Assembly (NCBI GenBank): GCA_032718475.1
Contig: JAUCBJ010006157.1
Coordinates: forward strand, 1 to 25,000
Reading direction: 5' to 3'
DNA: 25,000 nt
DNA from: Nemertoderma westbladi
Taxonomy: Eukaryota; Xenacoelomorpha; Nemertodermatida; Nemertodermatidae
Shown: piece after piece, positions 1-13,500 of the stretch
How positions within the stretch are numbered: position 1 is the first letter of the stretch
How the letters are laid out: each line of letters starts with the position of its first letter
The notes under the pieces: model-generated
Seen by the model: the letters and a program-made list of their open reading frames with translations, nothing else
Told to the model about the DNA's origin: nothing
The model's database searches: none
Program-made: the position numbers and the translations under genes

Positions 1-3000
1 AACCGAAATGTTTCTGTACTAACCTTGTAACAGTAATCTATAGAGAGAAACAACCGAAATGTTTCTGTACTAACCTTGTAACAGTAATCTATAGAGAGAA
101 AAGCAACGAAATGTTTCTGTACTAACCTTGTAACAGTAATCTATAGAGAGAAACAACCGAAATGTTTCTGTACTAACCTTGTAACAGTAATCTATAGAGA
201 GAAAAGCAACGAAATGTTTCTGTACTAACCTTGTAACAGTAATCTATAGAGAGAAAGCAACCGAAATGTTTCTGTACTAACCTTGTAACAGTAATCTATA
301 GAGAGAAAAGCAACGAAATGTTTCTGTACTAACCTTGTAACAGTAATCTATAGAGAAACAACCGAAATGTTTCTGTACTAACCTTGTAACAGTAATCTAT
401 ATAGAAACAACCGAAATGTTTCTGTACTAACCTTGTAACAGTAATCTATAGAGAAACAACCGAAATGTTTCTGTACTAACCTTGTAACAGTAATCTATAG
501 AGAAACAACCGAAATGTTTCTGTACTAACCTTGTAACAGTAATCTATATAGAAACAACGAAATGTTTCTGTACTAACCTTGTAACAGTAATCTATATAGA
601 AACAACCGAAATGTTTCTGTACTAACCTTGTAACAGTAATCTATAGAGAAACAACCGAAATGTTTCTGTACTAACCTTGTAACAGTAATCTATAGAGAAA
701 ACGAAATGTTTCTGTACTAACCTTGTAACAGTAATCTATATAGAAACAACCGAAATGTTTCTGTACTAACCTTGTAACAGTAATCTATAGAGAAACAACC
801 GAAATGTTTCTGTACTAACCTTGTAACAGTAATCTATATAGAACAACGAAATGTTTCTGTACTAACCTTGTAACAGTAATCTATATAGAAACAACCGAAA
901 TGTTTCTGTACTAACCTTGTAACAGTAATCTATAGAGAAACAACCGAAATGTTTCTGTACTAACCTTGTAACAGTAATCTATAGAGAAACAACCGAAATG
1001 TTTCTGTACTAACCTTGTAACAGTAATCTATAGAGAAACAACCGAAATGTTTCTGTACTAACCTTGTAACAGTAATCTATAGAGAGAAAAGCAACGAAAT
1101 GTTTCTGTACTAACCTTGTAACAGTAATCTATATAGAAAACGAAATGTTTCTGTACTAACCTTGTAACAGTAATCTATAGAGAAAAGCAACCGAAATGTT
1201 TCTGTACTAACCTTGTAACAGTAATCTATAGAGAAACAACCGAAATGTTTCTGTACTAACCTTGTAACAGTAATCTATAGAGAAACAACCGAAATGTTTC
1301 TGTACTAACCTTGTAACAGTAATCTATAGAGAAACAACCGAAATGTTTCTGTACTAACCTTGTAACAGTAATCTATAGAGAGAAAGCAACGAAATGTTTC
1401 TGTACTAACCTTGTAACAGTAATCTATATAGAAAACGAAATGTTTCTGTACTAACCTTGTAACAGTAATCTATAGAGAAAGCAACCGAAATGTTTCTGTA
1501 CTAACCTTGTAACAGTAATCTATAGAGAAACAACCGAAATGTTTCTGTACTAACCTTGTAACAGTAATCTATAGAGAAACAACCGAAATGTTTCTGTACT
1601 AACCTTGTAACAGTAATCTATATAGAAACAACCGAAATGTTTCTGTACTAACCTTGTAACAGTAATCTATATAGAAAAACGAAATGTTTCTGTACTAACC
1701 TTGTAACAGTAATCTATATAGAAACAACCGAAATGTTTCTGTACTAACCTTGTAACAGTAATCTATAGAGAAACAACCGAAATGTTTCTGTACTAACCTT
1801 GTAACAGTAATCTATAGAGAAACAACCGAAATGTTTCTGTACTAACCTTGTAACAGTAATCTATAGAGAAACAACCGAAATGTTTCTGTACTAACCTTGT
1901 AACAGTAATCTATAGAGAAACAACCGAAATGTTTCTGTACTAACCTTGTAACAGTAATCTATAGAGAAACAACCGAAATGTTTCTGTACTAACCTTGTAA
2001 CAGTAATCTATAGAGAAACAACCGAAATGTTTCTGTACTAACCTTGTAACAGTAATCTATAGAGAAACAACCGAAATGTTTCTGTACTAACCTTGTAACA
2101 GTAATCTATAGAGAAACAACCGAAATGTTTCTGTACTAACCTTGTAACAGTAATCTATAGAGAAACAACCGAAATGTTTCTGTACTAACCTTGTAACAGT
2201 AATCTATAGAGAAACAACCGAAATGTTTCTGTACTAACCTTGTAACAGTAATCTATAGAGAAACAACCGAAATGTTTCTGTACTAACCTTGTAACAGTAA
2301 TCTATAGAGAAACAACCGAAATGTTTCTGTACTAACCTTGTAACAGTAATCTATAGAGAAACAACCGAAATGTTTCTGTACTAACCTTGTAACAGTAATC
2401 TATAGAGAAACAACCGAAATGTTTCTGTACTAACCTTGTAACAGTAATCTATAGAGAAACAACCGAAATGTTTCTGTACTAACCTTGTAACAGTAATCTA
2501 TAGAGAAACAACCGAAATGTTTCTGTACTAACCTTGTAACAGTAATCTATAGAGAAACAACCGAAATGTTTCTGTACTAACCTTGTAACAGTAATCTATA
2601 GAGAAACAACCGAAATGTTTCTGTACTAACCTTGTAACAGTAATCTATAGAGAAACAACCGAAATGTTTCTGTACTAACCTTGTAACAGTAATCTATAGA
2701 GAAACAACCGAAATGTTTCTGTACTAACCTTGTAACAGTAATCTATAGAGAAACAACCGAAATGTTTCTGTACTAACCTTGTAACAGTAATCTATAGAGA
2801 AACAACCGAAATGTTTCTGTACTAACCTTGTAACAGTAATCTATAGAGAAACAACCGAAATGTTTCTGTACTAACCTTGTAACAGTAATCTATAGAGAAA
2901 CAACCGAAATGTTTCTGTACTAACCTTGTAACAGTAATCTATAGAGAAACAACCGAAATGTTTCTGTACTAACCTTGTAACAGTAATCTATAGAGAAACA

Positions 3001-6000
3001 ACCGAAATGTTTCTGTACTAACCTTGTAACAGTAATCTATAGAGAAACAACCGAAATGTTTCTGTACTAACCTTGTAACAGTAATCTATAGAGAAACAAC
3101 CGAAATGTTTCTGTACTAACCTTGTAACAGTAATCTATAGAGAAACAACCGAAATGTTTCTGTACTAACCTTGTAACAGTAATCTATATAGAAACAACCG
3201 AAATGTTTCTGTACTAACCTTGTAACAGTAATCTATATAGAAACAACCGAAATGTTTCTGTACTAACCTTGTAACAGTAATCTATAGAGAAACAACCGAA
3301 ATGTTTCTGTACTAACCTTGTAACAGTAATCTATAGAGAAACAACCGAAATGTTTCTGTACTAACCTTGTAACAGTAATCTATAGAGAAACAACCGAAAT
3401 GTTTCTGTACTAACCTTGTAACAGTAATCTATATAGAAACAACCGAAATGTTTCTGTACTAACCTTGTAACAGTAATCTATATAGAAACAACCGAAATGT
3501 TTCTGTACTAACCTTGTAACAGTAATCTATATAGAAACAACCGAAATGTTTCTGTACTAACCTTGTAACAGTAATCTATAGAGAAACAACCGAAATGTTT
3601 CTGTACTAACCTTGTAACAGTAATCTATAGAGAAACAACCGAAATGTTTCTGTACTAACCTTGTAACAGTAATCTATAGAGAAACAACCGAAATGTTTCT
3701 GTACTAACCTTGTAACAGTAATCTATAGAGAAACAACCGAAATGTTTCTGTACTAACCTTGTAACAGTAATCTATATAGAAACAACCGAAATGTTTCTGT
3801 ACTAACCTTGTAACAGTAATCTATAGAGAAACAACCGAAATGTTTCTGTACTAACCTTGTAACAGTAATCTATAGAGAAACAACCGAAATGTTTCTGTAC
3901 TAACCTTGTAACAGTAATCTATATAGAAACAACCGAAATGTTTCTGTACTAACCTTGTAACAGTAATCTATAGAGAGAAAAGCAACGAAATGTTTCTGTA
4001 CTAACCTTGTAACAGTAATCTATAGAGAAACAACCGAAATGTTTCTGTACTAACCTTGTAACAGTAATCTATAGAGAAACAACCGAAATGTTTCTGTACT
4101 AACCTTGTAACAGTAATCTATAGAGAAACAACCGAAATGTTTCTGTACTAACCTTGTAACAGTAATCTATAGAGAGAAACAACCGAAATGTTTCTGTACT
4201 AACCTTGTAACAGTAATCTATAGAGAAACAACGAAATGTTTCTGTACTAACCTTGTAACAGTAATCTATAGAGAAACAACCGAAATGTTTCTGTACTAAC
4301 CTTGTAACAGTAATCTATATAGAAAACGAAATGTTTCTGTACTAACCTTGTAACAGTAATCTATAGAGAAAACCGAAATGTTTCTGTACTAACCTTGTAA
4401 CAGTAATCTATAGAGAAACAACCGAAATGTTTCTGTACTAACCTTGTAACAGTAATCTATAGAGAAACAACCGAAATGTTTCTGTACTAACCTTGTAACA
4501 GTAATCTATAGAGAAACAACCGAAATGTTTCTGTACTAACCTTGTAACAGTAATCTATAGAGAAACAACCGAAATGTTTCTGTACTAACCTTGTAACAGT
4601 AATCTATAGAGAAACAACCGAAATGTTTCTGTACTAACCTTGTAACAGTAATCTATAGAGAAACAACCGAAATGTTTCTGTACTAACCTTGTAACAGTAA
4701 TCTATAGAGAAACAACCGAAATGTTTCTGTACTAACCTTGTAACAGTAATCTATAGAGAAACAACCGAAATGTTTCTGTACTAACCTTGTAACAGTAATC
4801 TATATAGAAACAACCGAAATGTTTCTGTACTAACCTTGTAACAGTAATCTATAGAGAGAAACAACCGAAATGTTTCTGTACTAACCTTGTAACAGTAATC
4901 TATATAGAAACAACCGAAATGTTTCTGTACTAACCTTGTAACAGTAATCTATATAGAAACAACCGAAATGTTTCTGTACTAACCTTGTAACAGTAATCTA
5001 TAGAGAAACAACCGAAATGTTTCTGTACTAACCTTGTAACAGTAATCTATAGAGAGAAACAACCGAAATGTTTCTGTACTAACCTTGTAACAGTAATCTA
5101 TATAGAAACAACCGAAATGTTTCTGTACTAACCTTGTAACAGTAATCTATATAGAAACAACCGAAATGTTTCTGTACTAACCTTGTAACAGTAATCTATA
5201 GAGAAACAACCGAAATGTTTCTGTACTAACCTTGTAACAGTAATCTATATAGAAACAACCGAAATGTTTCTGTACTAACCTTGTAACAGTAATCTATAGA
5301 GAAACAACCGAAATGTTTCTGTACTAACCTTGTAACAGTAATCTATAGAGAAACAACCGAAATGTTTCTGTACTAACCTTGTAACAGTAATCTATAGAGA
5401 AACAACCGAAATGTTTCTGTACTAACCTTGTAACAGTAATCTATAGAGAAACAACCGAAATGTTTCTGTACTAACCTTGTAACAGTAATCTATAGAGAAA
5501 CAACCGAAATGTTTCTGTACTAACCTTGTAACAGTAATCTATAGAGAAACAACCGAAATGTTTCTGTACTAACCTTGTAACAGTAATCTATATAGAAACA
5601 ACCGAAATGTTTCTGTACTAACCTTGTAACAGTAATCTATAGAGAAACAACCGAAATGTTTCTGTACTAACCTTGTAACAGTAATCTATAGAGAAACAAC
5701 CGAAATGTTTCTGTACTAACCTTGTAACAGTAATCTATAGAGAAACAACCGAAATGTTTCTGTACTAACCTTGTAACAGTAATCTATAGAGAAACAACCG
5801 AAATGTTTCTGTACTAACCTTGTAACAGTAATCTATAGAGAAACAACCGAAATGTTTCTGTACTAACCTTGTAACAGTAATCTATAGAGAAACAACCGAA
5901 ATGTTTCTGTACTAACCTTGTAACAGTAATCTATAGAGAACAACGAAATGTTTCTGTACTAACCTTGTAACAGTAATCTATATAGAAACAACCGAAATGT

Positions 6001-6980
6001 TTCTGTACTAACCTTGTAACAGTAATCTATATAGAAACAACCGAAATGTTTCTGTACTAACCTTGTAACAGTAATCTATAGAGAAACAACGAAATGTTTC
6101 TGTACTAACCTTGTAACAGTAATCTATAGAGAGAAACAACCGAAATGTTTCTGTACTAACCTTGTAACAGTAATCTATAGAGAAACAACCGAAATGTTTC
6201 TGTACTAACCTTGTAACAGTAATCTATATAGAAACAACCGAAATGTTTCTGTACTAACCTTGTAACAGTAATCTATATAGAAACAACCGAAATGTTTCTG
6301 TACTAACCTTGTAACAGTAATCTATAGAGAAACAACCGAAATGTTTCTGTACTAACCTTGTAACAGTAATCTATAGAGAAACAACCGAAATGTTTCTGTA
6401 CTAACCTTGTAACAGTAATCTATAGAGAAACAACCGAAATGTTTCTGTACTAACCTTGTAACAGTAATCTATAGAGAAACAACCGAAATGTTTCTGTACT
6501 AACCTTGTAACAGTAATCTATAGAGAAACAACCGAAATGTTTCTGTACTAACCTTGTAACAGTAATCTATATAGAAAACGAAATGTTTCTGTACTAACCT
6601 TGTAACAGTAATCTATATAGAAACAACCGAAATGTTTCTGTACTAACCTTGTAACAGTAATCTATATAGAAACAACCGAAATGTTTCTGTACTAACCTTG
6701 TAACAGTAATCTATAGAATAAACAACGAAATGTTTCTGTACTAACCTTGTAACAGTAATCTATAGAGAGAAACAACCGAAATGTTTCTGTACTAACCTTG
6801 TAACAGTAATCTATAGAGAAACAACCGAAATGTTTCTGTACTAACCTTGTAACAGTAATCTATATAGAAACAACCGAAATGTTTCTGTACTAACCTTGTA
6901 ACAGTAATCTATATAGAAACAACCGAAATGTTTCTGTACTAACCTTGTAACAGTAATCTATAGAGAAACAACCGAAATGT
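1..6980. repeat. 49-bp minisatellite array, about 142 copies
   Basis: Head-to-tail copies of a unit starting AACCGAAATGTTTCTGTACT. The commonest period is 49 bp (unit starts at 991 and 1040); variants run from about 45 to 51 bp. The segment from GAAATG to ATCTATA looks identical in every copy, while all variation sits in the short A/G/C-rich linker (for example GAGAAAC, GAGAGAAAAGC, TATAGAAAAC). Each copy contains TACTAAC followed by CTTGTAACAG. The array runs off the left edge and ends in a truncated unit at 6970-6980. It lies in the intron before the first visible exon. Confidence 0.98.
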
Positions 6981-7426
6981 ATTCTGTCCGTAACTTTCAA
7001 AAATATTGGAACTTTTTCGTAAGTATGCCCATATAAAATTTGGTTGAAAATGGTTAAAATCTTCAAAAGTTATTTACAAATCAATTTTTCATTACCGACG
7101 GACAGTCAGACAGACGGGACAGACAGCCGGACGGACGGGCATGAAATTTTGCCCTATTTACTAATTATAATTGTGCGCTAAGGCTCGACCTGATTGCGTG
7201 GCTCGCCCCACAACATATTCTAAGTACAGGACTTCTTAAGTAAATTACGTATTAAACAGTGATTTAATCCCCCCACCGTCCGGATTCTGCCCCATAAAAA
7301 TAATACGTGTAGTTTTTATATTGGAATGATTCCACTGAAATGGCAGACCGCGGACATCCTGGAGGATCCAGTAGTATTTATTACGTGTTACGATTTTAAA
7401 TAGTTGGTTTATTATTGATGTTTCAG
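6981..7426. other. Intron remainder before exon 1, with a dispersed-repeat remnant
   Basis: Unique intronic DNA between the 49-bp array and the first visible exon. Bases 7020-7165 contain ATAAAATTTGGTTGAAAATGG, then AAAAGTTATTTACAA, then a degenerate run of GACGGACA/GACAGACG tetranucleotides (7097-7140). This order of motifs resembles a dispersed repeat I recall as common in molluscan genomes. From 7166 to 7410 I see no coding signal. The intron ends with a TTGATGTTTCAG acceptor at 7426. Confidence 0.45.
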
Positions 7427-7555
7427 TGTAAATCGGGTCTTCTCTTAGAAGGAGTTTGTGGTGCGGAAGAGATTCAGCTGTTTGTCAACGATAAACTGAT
7501 GCCTCTAGTTGGAACACAACAGAGACTGTTTGAGACTCATTTAGAAGTTATGGAT
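7427..7555 (+). CDS. CCDC180: Exon 1 (first in window), CCDC180-like
   Basis: 129 nt, 43 codons, phase 0 at both ends. The acceptor is GTTTCAG and the donor is GAT|GTAAGT, a near-perfect consensus. It encodes a helical segment (CKSGLLLEGV to LEVMD) with predicted coiled-coil character. The open frame continues upstream into the intron (TTG/ATG at 7415-7420), but the clean acceptor and the continuity with exon 2 make an internal exon far more likely than a start. Confidence 0.8.
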
Positions 7556-10500
7556 GTAAGTGTGACATTATCAAACGCGGCATTGTTTATCTTATCTATC
7601 TATCTTAGCTATCTTATCTTATCTTATAAATAATTTATTTTGGCTTTATCTTAATATTTATTTGTTGTTGTGATTTCTACAGCGAAACTTAGAGCGACAG
7701 ATACGGACTCAGAGGGAGGAAGTTAAGGGATTGTTTCGGTACATTCAGGGCGTCGCGTTTATGTGGGACGAACATAAAACAAGGCTATCCAATCAGGAGC
7801 ATATGTTGCAAGAATTATTGGACGCATGTCGTCATAAACATGACTCCCTCAACAGGGTTAGTGGAGGGTTATTTGAATGCTAAATGATATTTGTACATGA
7901 TCGTATGGTTTCTGTATATTTCCGTATAACTTAATATCGCCGCCACTTCGGTACGGAGATTCGAATGATTTTGTATCACCGCCAGTTACATATGGAGAAC
8001 AAGAAAATCTTAGTTTCTCAATATATTATATTTAAAGTCGTTCCAATGAACGTTGCCGACTATAAATCACACGATTACTTATATTGAATCATTGTGTATT
8101 GCAGACATATTCAATTTATCCCACGTAATCTGTTTCTATAGGAACGTGAAAATAATTTGGATATAATTTTGGACAAATTAAGACAAGAAGCCACCGAGAA
8201 AGCTTTGGATATCTCGCTGAACCACGGTGAGAGAATGTTGGAGCGGATTTTGGCTGGGTACAATGAATTTTATCAACAACAAGTTGATATTGTAGAGAGG
8301 TGAGTTGCTACCACAATATAGTATGTCAGCTGGTGTAGGTTCAACAGTAGGTTGATATTGTAGAGAGGTGAGTTGCTACCACAATATAGTATGTCAGCTG
8401 GTGTAGGTTCAACAGTAGGTTGATATTGTAGAGAGGTGAGTTGCTACCACAATATAGTATGTCAGCTGGTGTAGGTTCAACAGTAGGTTGATATTGTAGA
8501 GAGGTGAGTTGCTACCACAATATAGTATGTCAGCTGGTGTAGGTTCAACAGTAGGTTGATATTGTAGAGAGGTGAGTTGCTACCACAATATAGTATGTCA
8601 GCTGGTGTAGGTTCAACAGTAGGTTGATATTGTAGAGAGGTGAGTTGCTACCACAATATAGTATGTCAGCTGGTGTAGGTTCAACAGTAGGTTGATATTG
8701 TAGAGAGGTGAGTTGCTACCACAATATAGTATGTCAGCTGGTGTAGGTTCAACAGTAGGTTGATATTGTAGAGAGGTGAGTTGCTACCACAATATAGTAT
8801 GTCAGCTGGTGTAGGTTCAACAGTAGGTTGATATTGTAGAGAGGTGAGTTGCTACCACAATATAGTATGTCAGCTGGTGTAGGTTCAACAGTAGGTTGAT
8901 ATTGTAGAGAGGTGAGTTGCTACCACAATATAGTATGTCAGCTGGTGTAGGTTCAACAGTAGGTTGATATTGTAGAGAGGTGAGTTGCTACCACAATATA
9001 GTATGTCAGCTGGTGTAGGTTCAACAGTAGGTTGATATTGTAGAGAGGTGAGTTGCTACCACAATATAGTATGTCAGCTGGTGTAGGTTCAACAGTAGGT
9101 TGATATTGTAGAGAGGTGAGTTGCTACCACAATATAGTATGTCAGCTGGTGTAGGTTCAACAGTAGGTTGATATTGTAGAGAGGTGAGTTGCTACCACAA
9201 TATAGTATGTCAGCTGGTGTAGGTTCAACAGTAGGTTGATATTGTAGAGAGGTGAGTTGCTACCACAATATAGTATGTCAGCTGGTGTAGGTTCAACAGT
9301 AGGTTGATATTGTAGAGAGGTGAGTTGCTACCACAATATAGTATGTCAGCTGGTGTAGGTTCAACAGTAGGTTGATATTGTAGAGAGGTGAGTTGCTACC
9401 ACAATATAGTATGTCAGCTGGTGTAGGTTCAACAGTAGGTTGATATTGTAGAGAGGTGAGTTGCTACCACAATATAGTATGTCAGCTGGTGTAGGTTCAA
9501 CAGTAGGTTGATATTGTAGAGAGGTGAGTTGCTACCACAATATAGTATGTCAGCTGGTGTAGGTTCAACAGTAGGTTGATATTGTAGAGAGGTGAGTTGC
9601 TACCACAATATAGTATGTCAGCTGGTGTAGGTTCAACAGTAGGTTGATATTGTAGAGAGGTGAGTTGCTACCACAATATAGTATGTCAGCTGGTGTAGGT
9701 TCAACAGTAGGTTGATATTGTAGAGAGGTGAGTTGCTACCACAATATAGTATGTCAGCTGGTGTAGGTTCAACAGTAGGTTGATATTGTAGAGAGGTGAG
9801 TTGCTACCACAATATAGTATGTCAGCTGGTGTAGGTTCAACAGTAGGTTGATATTGTAGAGAGGTGAGTTGCTACCACAATATAGTATGTCAGCTGGTGT
9901 AGGTTCAACAGTAGGTTGATATTGTAGAGAGGTGAGTTGCTACCACAATATAGTATGTCAGCTGGTGTAGGTTCAACAGTAGGTTGATATTGTAGAGAGG
10001 TGAGTTGCTACCACAATATAGTATGTCAGCTGGTGTAGGTTCAACAGTAGGTTGATATTGTAGAGAGGTGAGTTGCTACCACAATATAGTATGTCAGCTG
10101 GTGTAGGTTCAACAGTAGGTTGATATTGTAGAGAGGTGAGTTGCTACCACAATATAGTATGTCAGCTGGTGTAGGTTCAACAGTAGGTTGATATTGTAGA
10201 GAGGTGAGTTGCTACCACAATATAGTATGTCAGCTGGTGTAGGTTCAACAGTAGGTTGATATTGTAGAGAGGTGAGTTGCTACCACAATATAGTATGTCA
10301 GCTGGTGTAGGTTCAACAGTAGGTTGATATTGTAGAGAGGTGAGTTGCTACCACAATATAGTATGTCAGCTGGTGTAGGTTCAACAGTAGGTTGATATTG
10401 TAGAGAGGTGAGTTGCTACCACAATATAGTATGTCAGCTGGTGTAGGTTCAACAGTAGGTTGATATTGTAGAGAGGTGAGTTGCTACCACAATATAGTAT

Positions 10501-13500
10501 GTCAGCTGGTGTAGGTTCAACAGTAGGTTGATATTGTAGAGAGGTGAGTTGCTACCACAATATAGTATGTCAGCTGGTGTAGGTTCAACAGTAGGTTGAT
10601 ATTGTAGAGAGGTGAGTTGCTACCACAATATAGTATGTCAGCTGGTGTAGGTTCAACAGTAGGTTGATATTGTAGAGAGGTGAGTTGCTACCACAATATA
10701 GTATGTCAGCTGGTGTAGGTTCAACAGTAGGTTGATATTGTAGAGAGGTGAGTTGCTACCACAATATAGTATGTCAGCTGGTGTAGGTTCAACAGTAGGT
10801 TGATATTGTAGAGAGGTGAGTTGCTACCACAATATAGTATGTCAGCTGGTGTAGGTTCAACAGTAGGTTGATATTGTAGAGAGGTGAGTTGCTACCACAA
10901 TATAGTATGTCAGCTGGTGTAGGTTCAACAGTAGGTTGATATTGTAGAGAGGTGAGTTGCTACCACAATATAGTATGTCAGCTGGTGTAGGTTCAACAGT
11001 AGGTTGATATTGTAGAGAGGTGAGTTGCTACCACAATATAGTATGTCAGCTGGTGTAGGTTCAACAGTAGGTTGATATTGTAGAGAGGTGAGTTGCTACC
11101 ACAATATAGTATGTCAGCTGGTGTAGGTTCAACAGTAGGTTGATATTGTAGAGAGGTGAGTTGCTACCACAATATAGTATGTCAGCTGGTGTAGGTTCAA
11201 CAGTAGGTTGATATTGTAGAGAGGTGAGTTGCTACCACAATATAGTATGTCAGCTGGTGTAGGTTCAACAGTAGGTTGATATTGTAGAGAGGTGAGTTGC
11301 TACCACAATATAGTATGTCAGCTGGTGTAGGTTCAACAGTAGGTTGATATTGTAGAGAGGTGAGTTGCTACCACAATATAGTATGTCAGCTGGTGTAGGT
11401 TCAACAGTAGGTTGATATTGTAGAGAGGTGAGTTGCTACCACAATATAGTATGTCAGCTGGTGTAGGTTCAACAGTAGGTTGATATTGTAGAGAGGTGAG
11501 TTGCTACCACAATATAGTATGTCAGCTGGTGTAGGTTCAACAGTAGGTTGATATTGTAGAGAGGTGAGTTGCTACCACAATATAGTATGTCAGCTGGTGT
11601 AGGTTCAACAGTAGGTTGATATTGTAGAGAGGTGAGTTGCTACCACAATATAGTATGTCAGCTGGTGTAGGTTCAACAGTAGGTTGATATTGTAGAGAGG
11701 TGAGTTGCTACCACAATATAGTATGTCAGCTGGTGTAGGTTCAACAGTAGGTTGATATTGTAGAGAGGTGAGTTGCTACCACAATATAGTATGTCAGCTG
11801 GTGTAGGTTCAACAGTAGGTTGATATTGTAGAGAGGTGAGTTGCTACCACAATATAGTATGTCAGCTGGTGTAGGTTCAACAGTAGGTTGATATTGTAGA
11901 GAGGTGAGTTGCTACCACAATATAGTATGTCAGCTGGTGTAGGTTCAACAGTAGGTTGATATTGTAGAGAGGTGAGTTGCTACCACAATATAGTATGTCA
12001 GCTGGTGTAGGTTCAACAGTAGGTTGATATTGTAGAGAGGTGAGTTGCTACCACAATATAGTATGTCAGCTGGTGTAGGTTCAACAGTAGGTTGATATTG
12101 TAGAGAGGTGCGTTGCTACCACAATATAGTATGTCAGCTGGTGTAGGTTCAACAGTAGGTTGATATTGTAGAGAGGTGTGTTGCTACCACAATATAGTAT
12201 GTCACCTGGTGTAGGTTCAACAGTAGGTTGATATTGTAGGGAGGTGTGTTGCTACCACAATATAGTATGTCAGCTGGTGTAGGTTCAACAGTAGGTTGAT
12301 ATTGTAGAGAGGTGAGTTGCTACCACAATATAGTATGTCAGCTGGTGTAGGTTCAACAGTAGGTTGATATTGTAGGGAGGTGTGTTGCTACCACAATATA
12401 GTATGTCAGCTGGTGTAGGTTCAACAGTAGGTTGATATTGTGGAGAGGTGAGTTGCTACCACAATATAGTATGTCAGCTGGTGTAGGTTCAACAGTAACT
12501 TGATATTGTAGGGAGGTGTGTTGCTACCACAATATAGTATGTCAGCTGGTGTAGGTTCAACAGTAGGTTGATATTGTGGAGAGGTGAGTTGCTACCACAA
12601 TATAGTATGTCAGCTGGTGTAGGTTCAACAGTAGGTTGATATTGTAGAGAGGTGAGTTGCTACCACAATATAGTATGTCAGCTGGTGTAGGTTCAATAGT
12701 AGGTTGATATTGTAGAGAGGTGAGTTGCTACCACAATATTGTATGTCAGCTGGTGTAGGTTCAACAGTAGGTTGATATTGTAGAGAGGTGAGTTGCTACC
12801 ACAATATAGTATGTCAGCTGGTGTAGGTTCAATAGTAGGTTGATATTGTAGGGAGGTGTGTTGCTACCACAATATAGTATGTCAGCTGGTGTAGGTTCAA
12901 CAGTAGGTTGATATTGTAGAGAGGTGAGTTGCTACCACAATATAGTATGTCAGCTGGTGTAGGTTCAATAGTAGGTTGATATTGTAGAGAGGTGAGTTGC
13001 TACCACAATATTGTATGTCAGCTGGTGTAGGTTCAACAGTAGGTTGATATTGTAGAGAGGTGAATTGCTACCACAATATAGTATGTCAGCTGGTGTAGGT
13101 TCAATAGTAGGTTGATATTGTAGAGAGGTGAGTTGCTACCACAATATTGTATGTCAGCTGGTGTAGGTTCAACAGTAGGTTGATATTGTAGAGAGGTGAG
13201 TTGCTACCACAATATAGTATGTCAGCTGGTGTAGGTTCAACAGTAGGTTGATATTGTAGAGAGGTGAGTTGCTACCACAATATAGTATGTCAGCTGGTGT
13301 AGGTTCAACAGTAGGTTGATATTGTAGAGAGGTGAGTTGCTACCACAATATAGTATGTCAGCTGGTGTAGGTTCAACAGTAGGTTGATATTGTAGAGAGG
13401 TGAGTTGCTACCACAATATAGTATGTCAGCTGGTGTAGGTTCAACAGTAGGTTGATATTGTAGAGAGGTGAGTTGCTACCACAATATTGTATGTCAGCTG

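Noticed and set aside
1-6980. CRISPR-like interpretation of the 49-bp array (constant core, variable spacer)
   Set aside because: The linkers are 7-16 bp length variants of one A/G-rich motif and not unique spacers, and the surrounding gene is spliced and eukaryotic.
7170-7260. A tRNA-like or SINE promoter segment (GCTAAGGCTCGACCTGATTG)
   Set aside because: No convincing A and B boxes at the right spacing and no cloverleaf.
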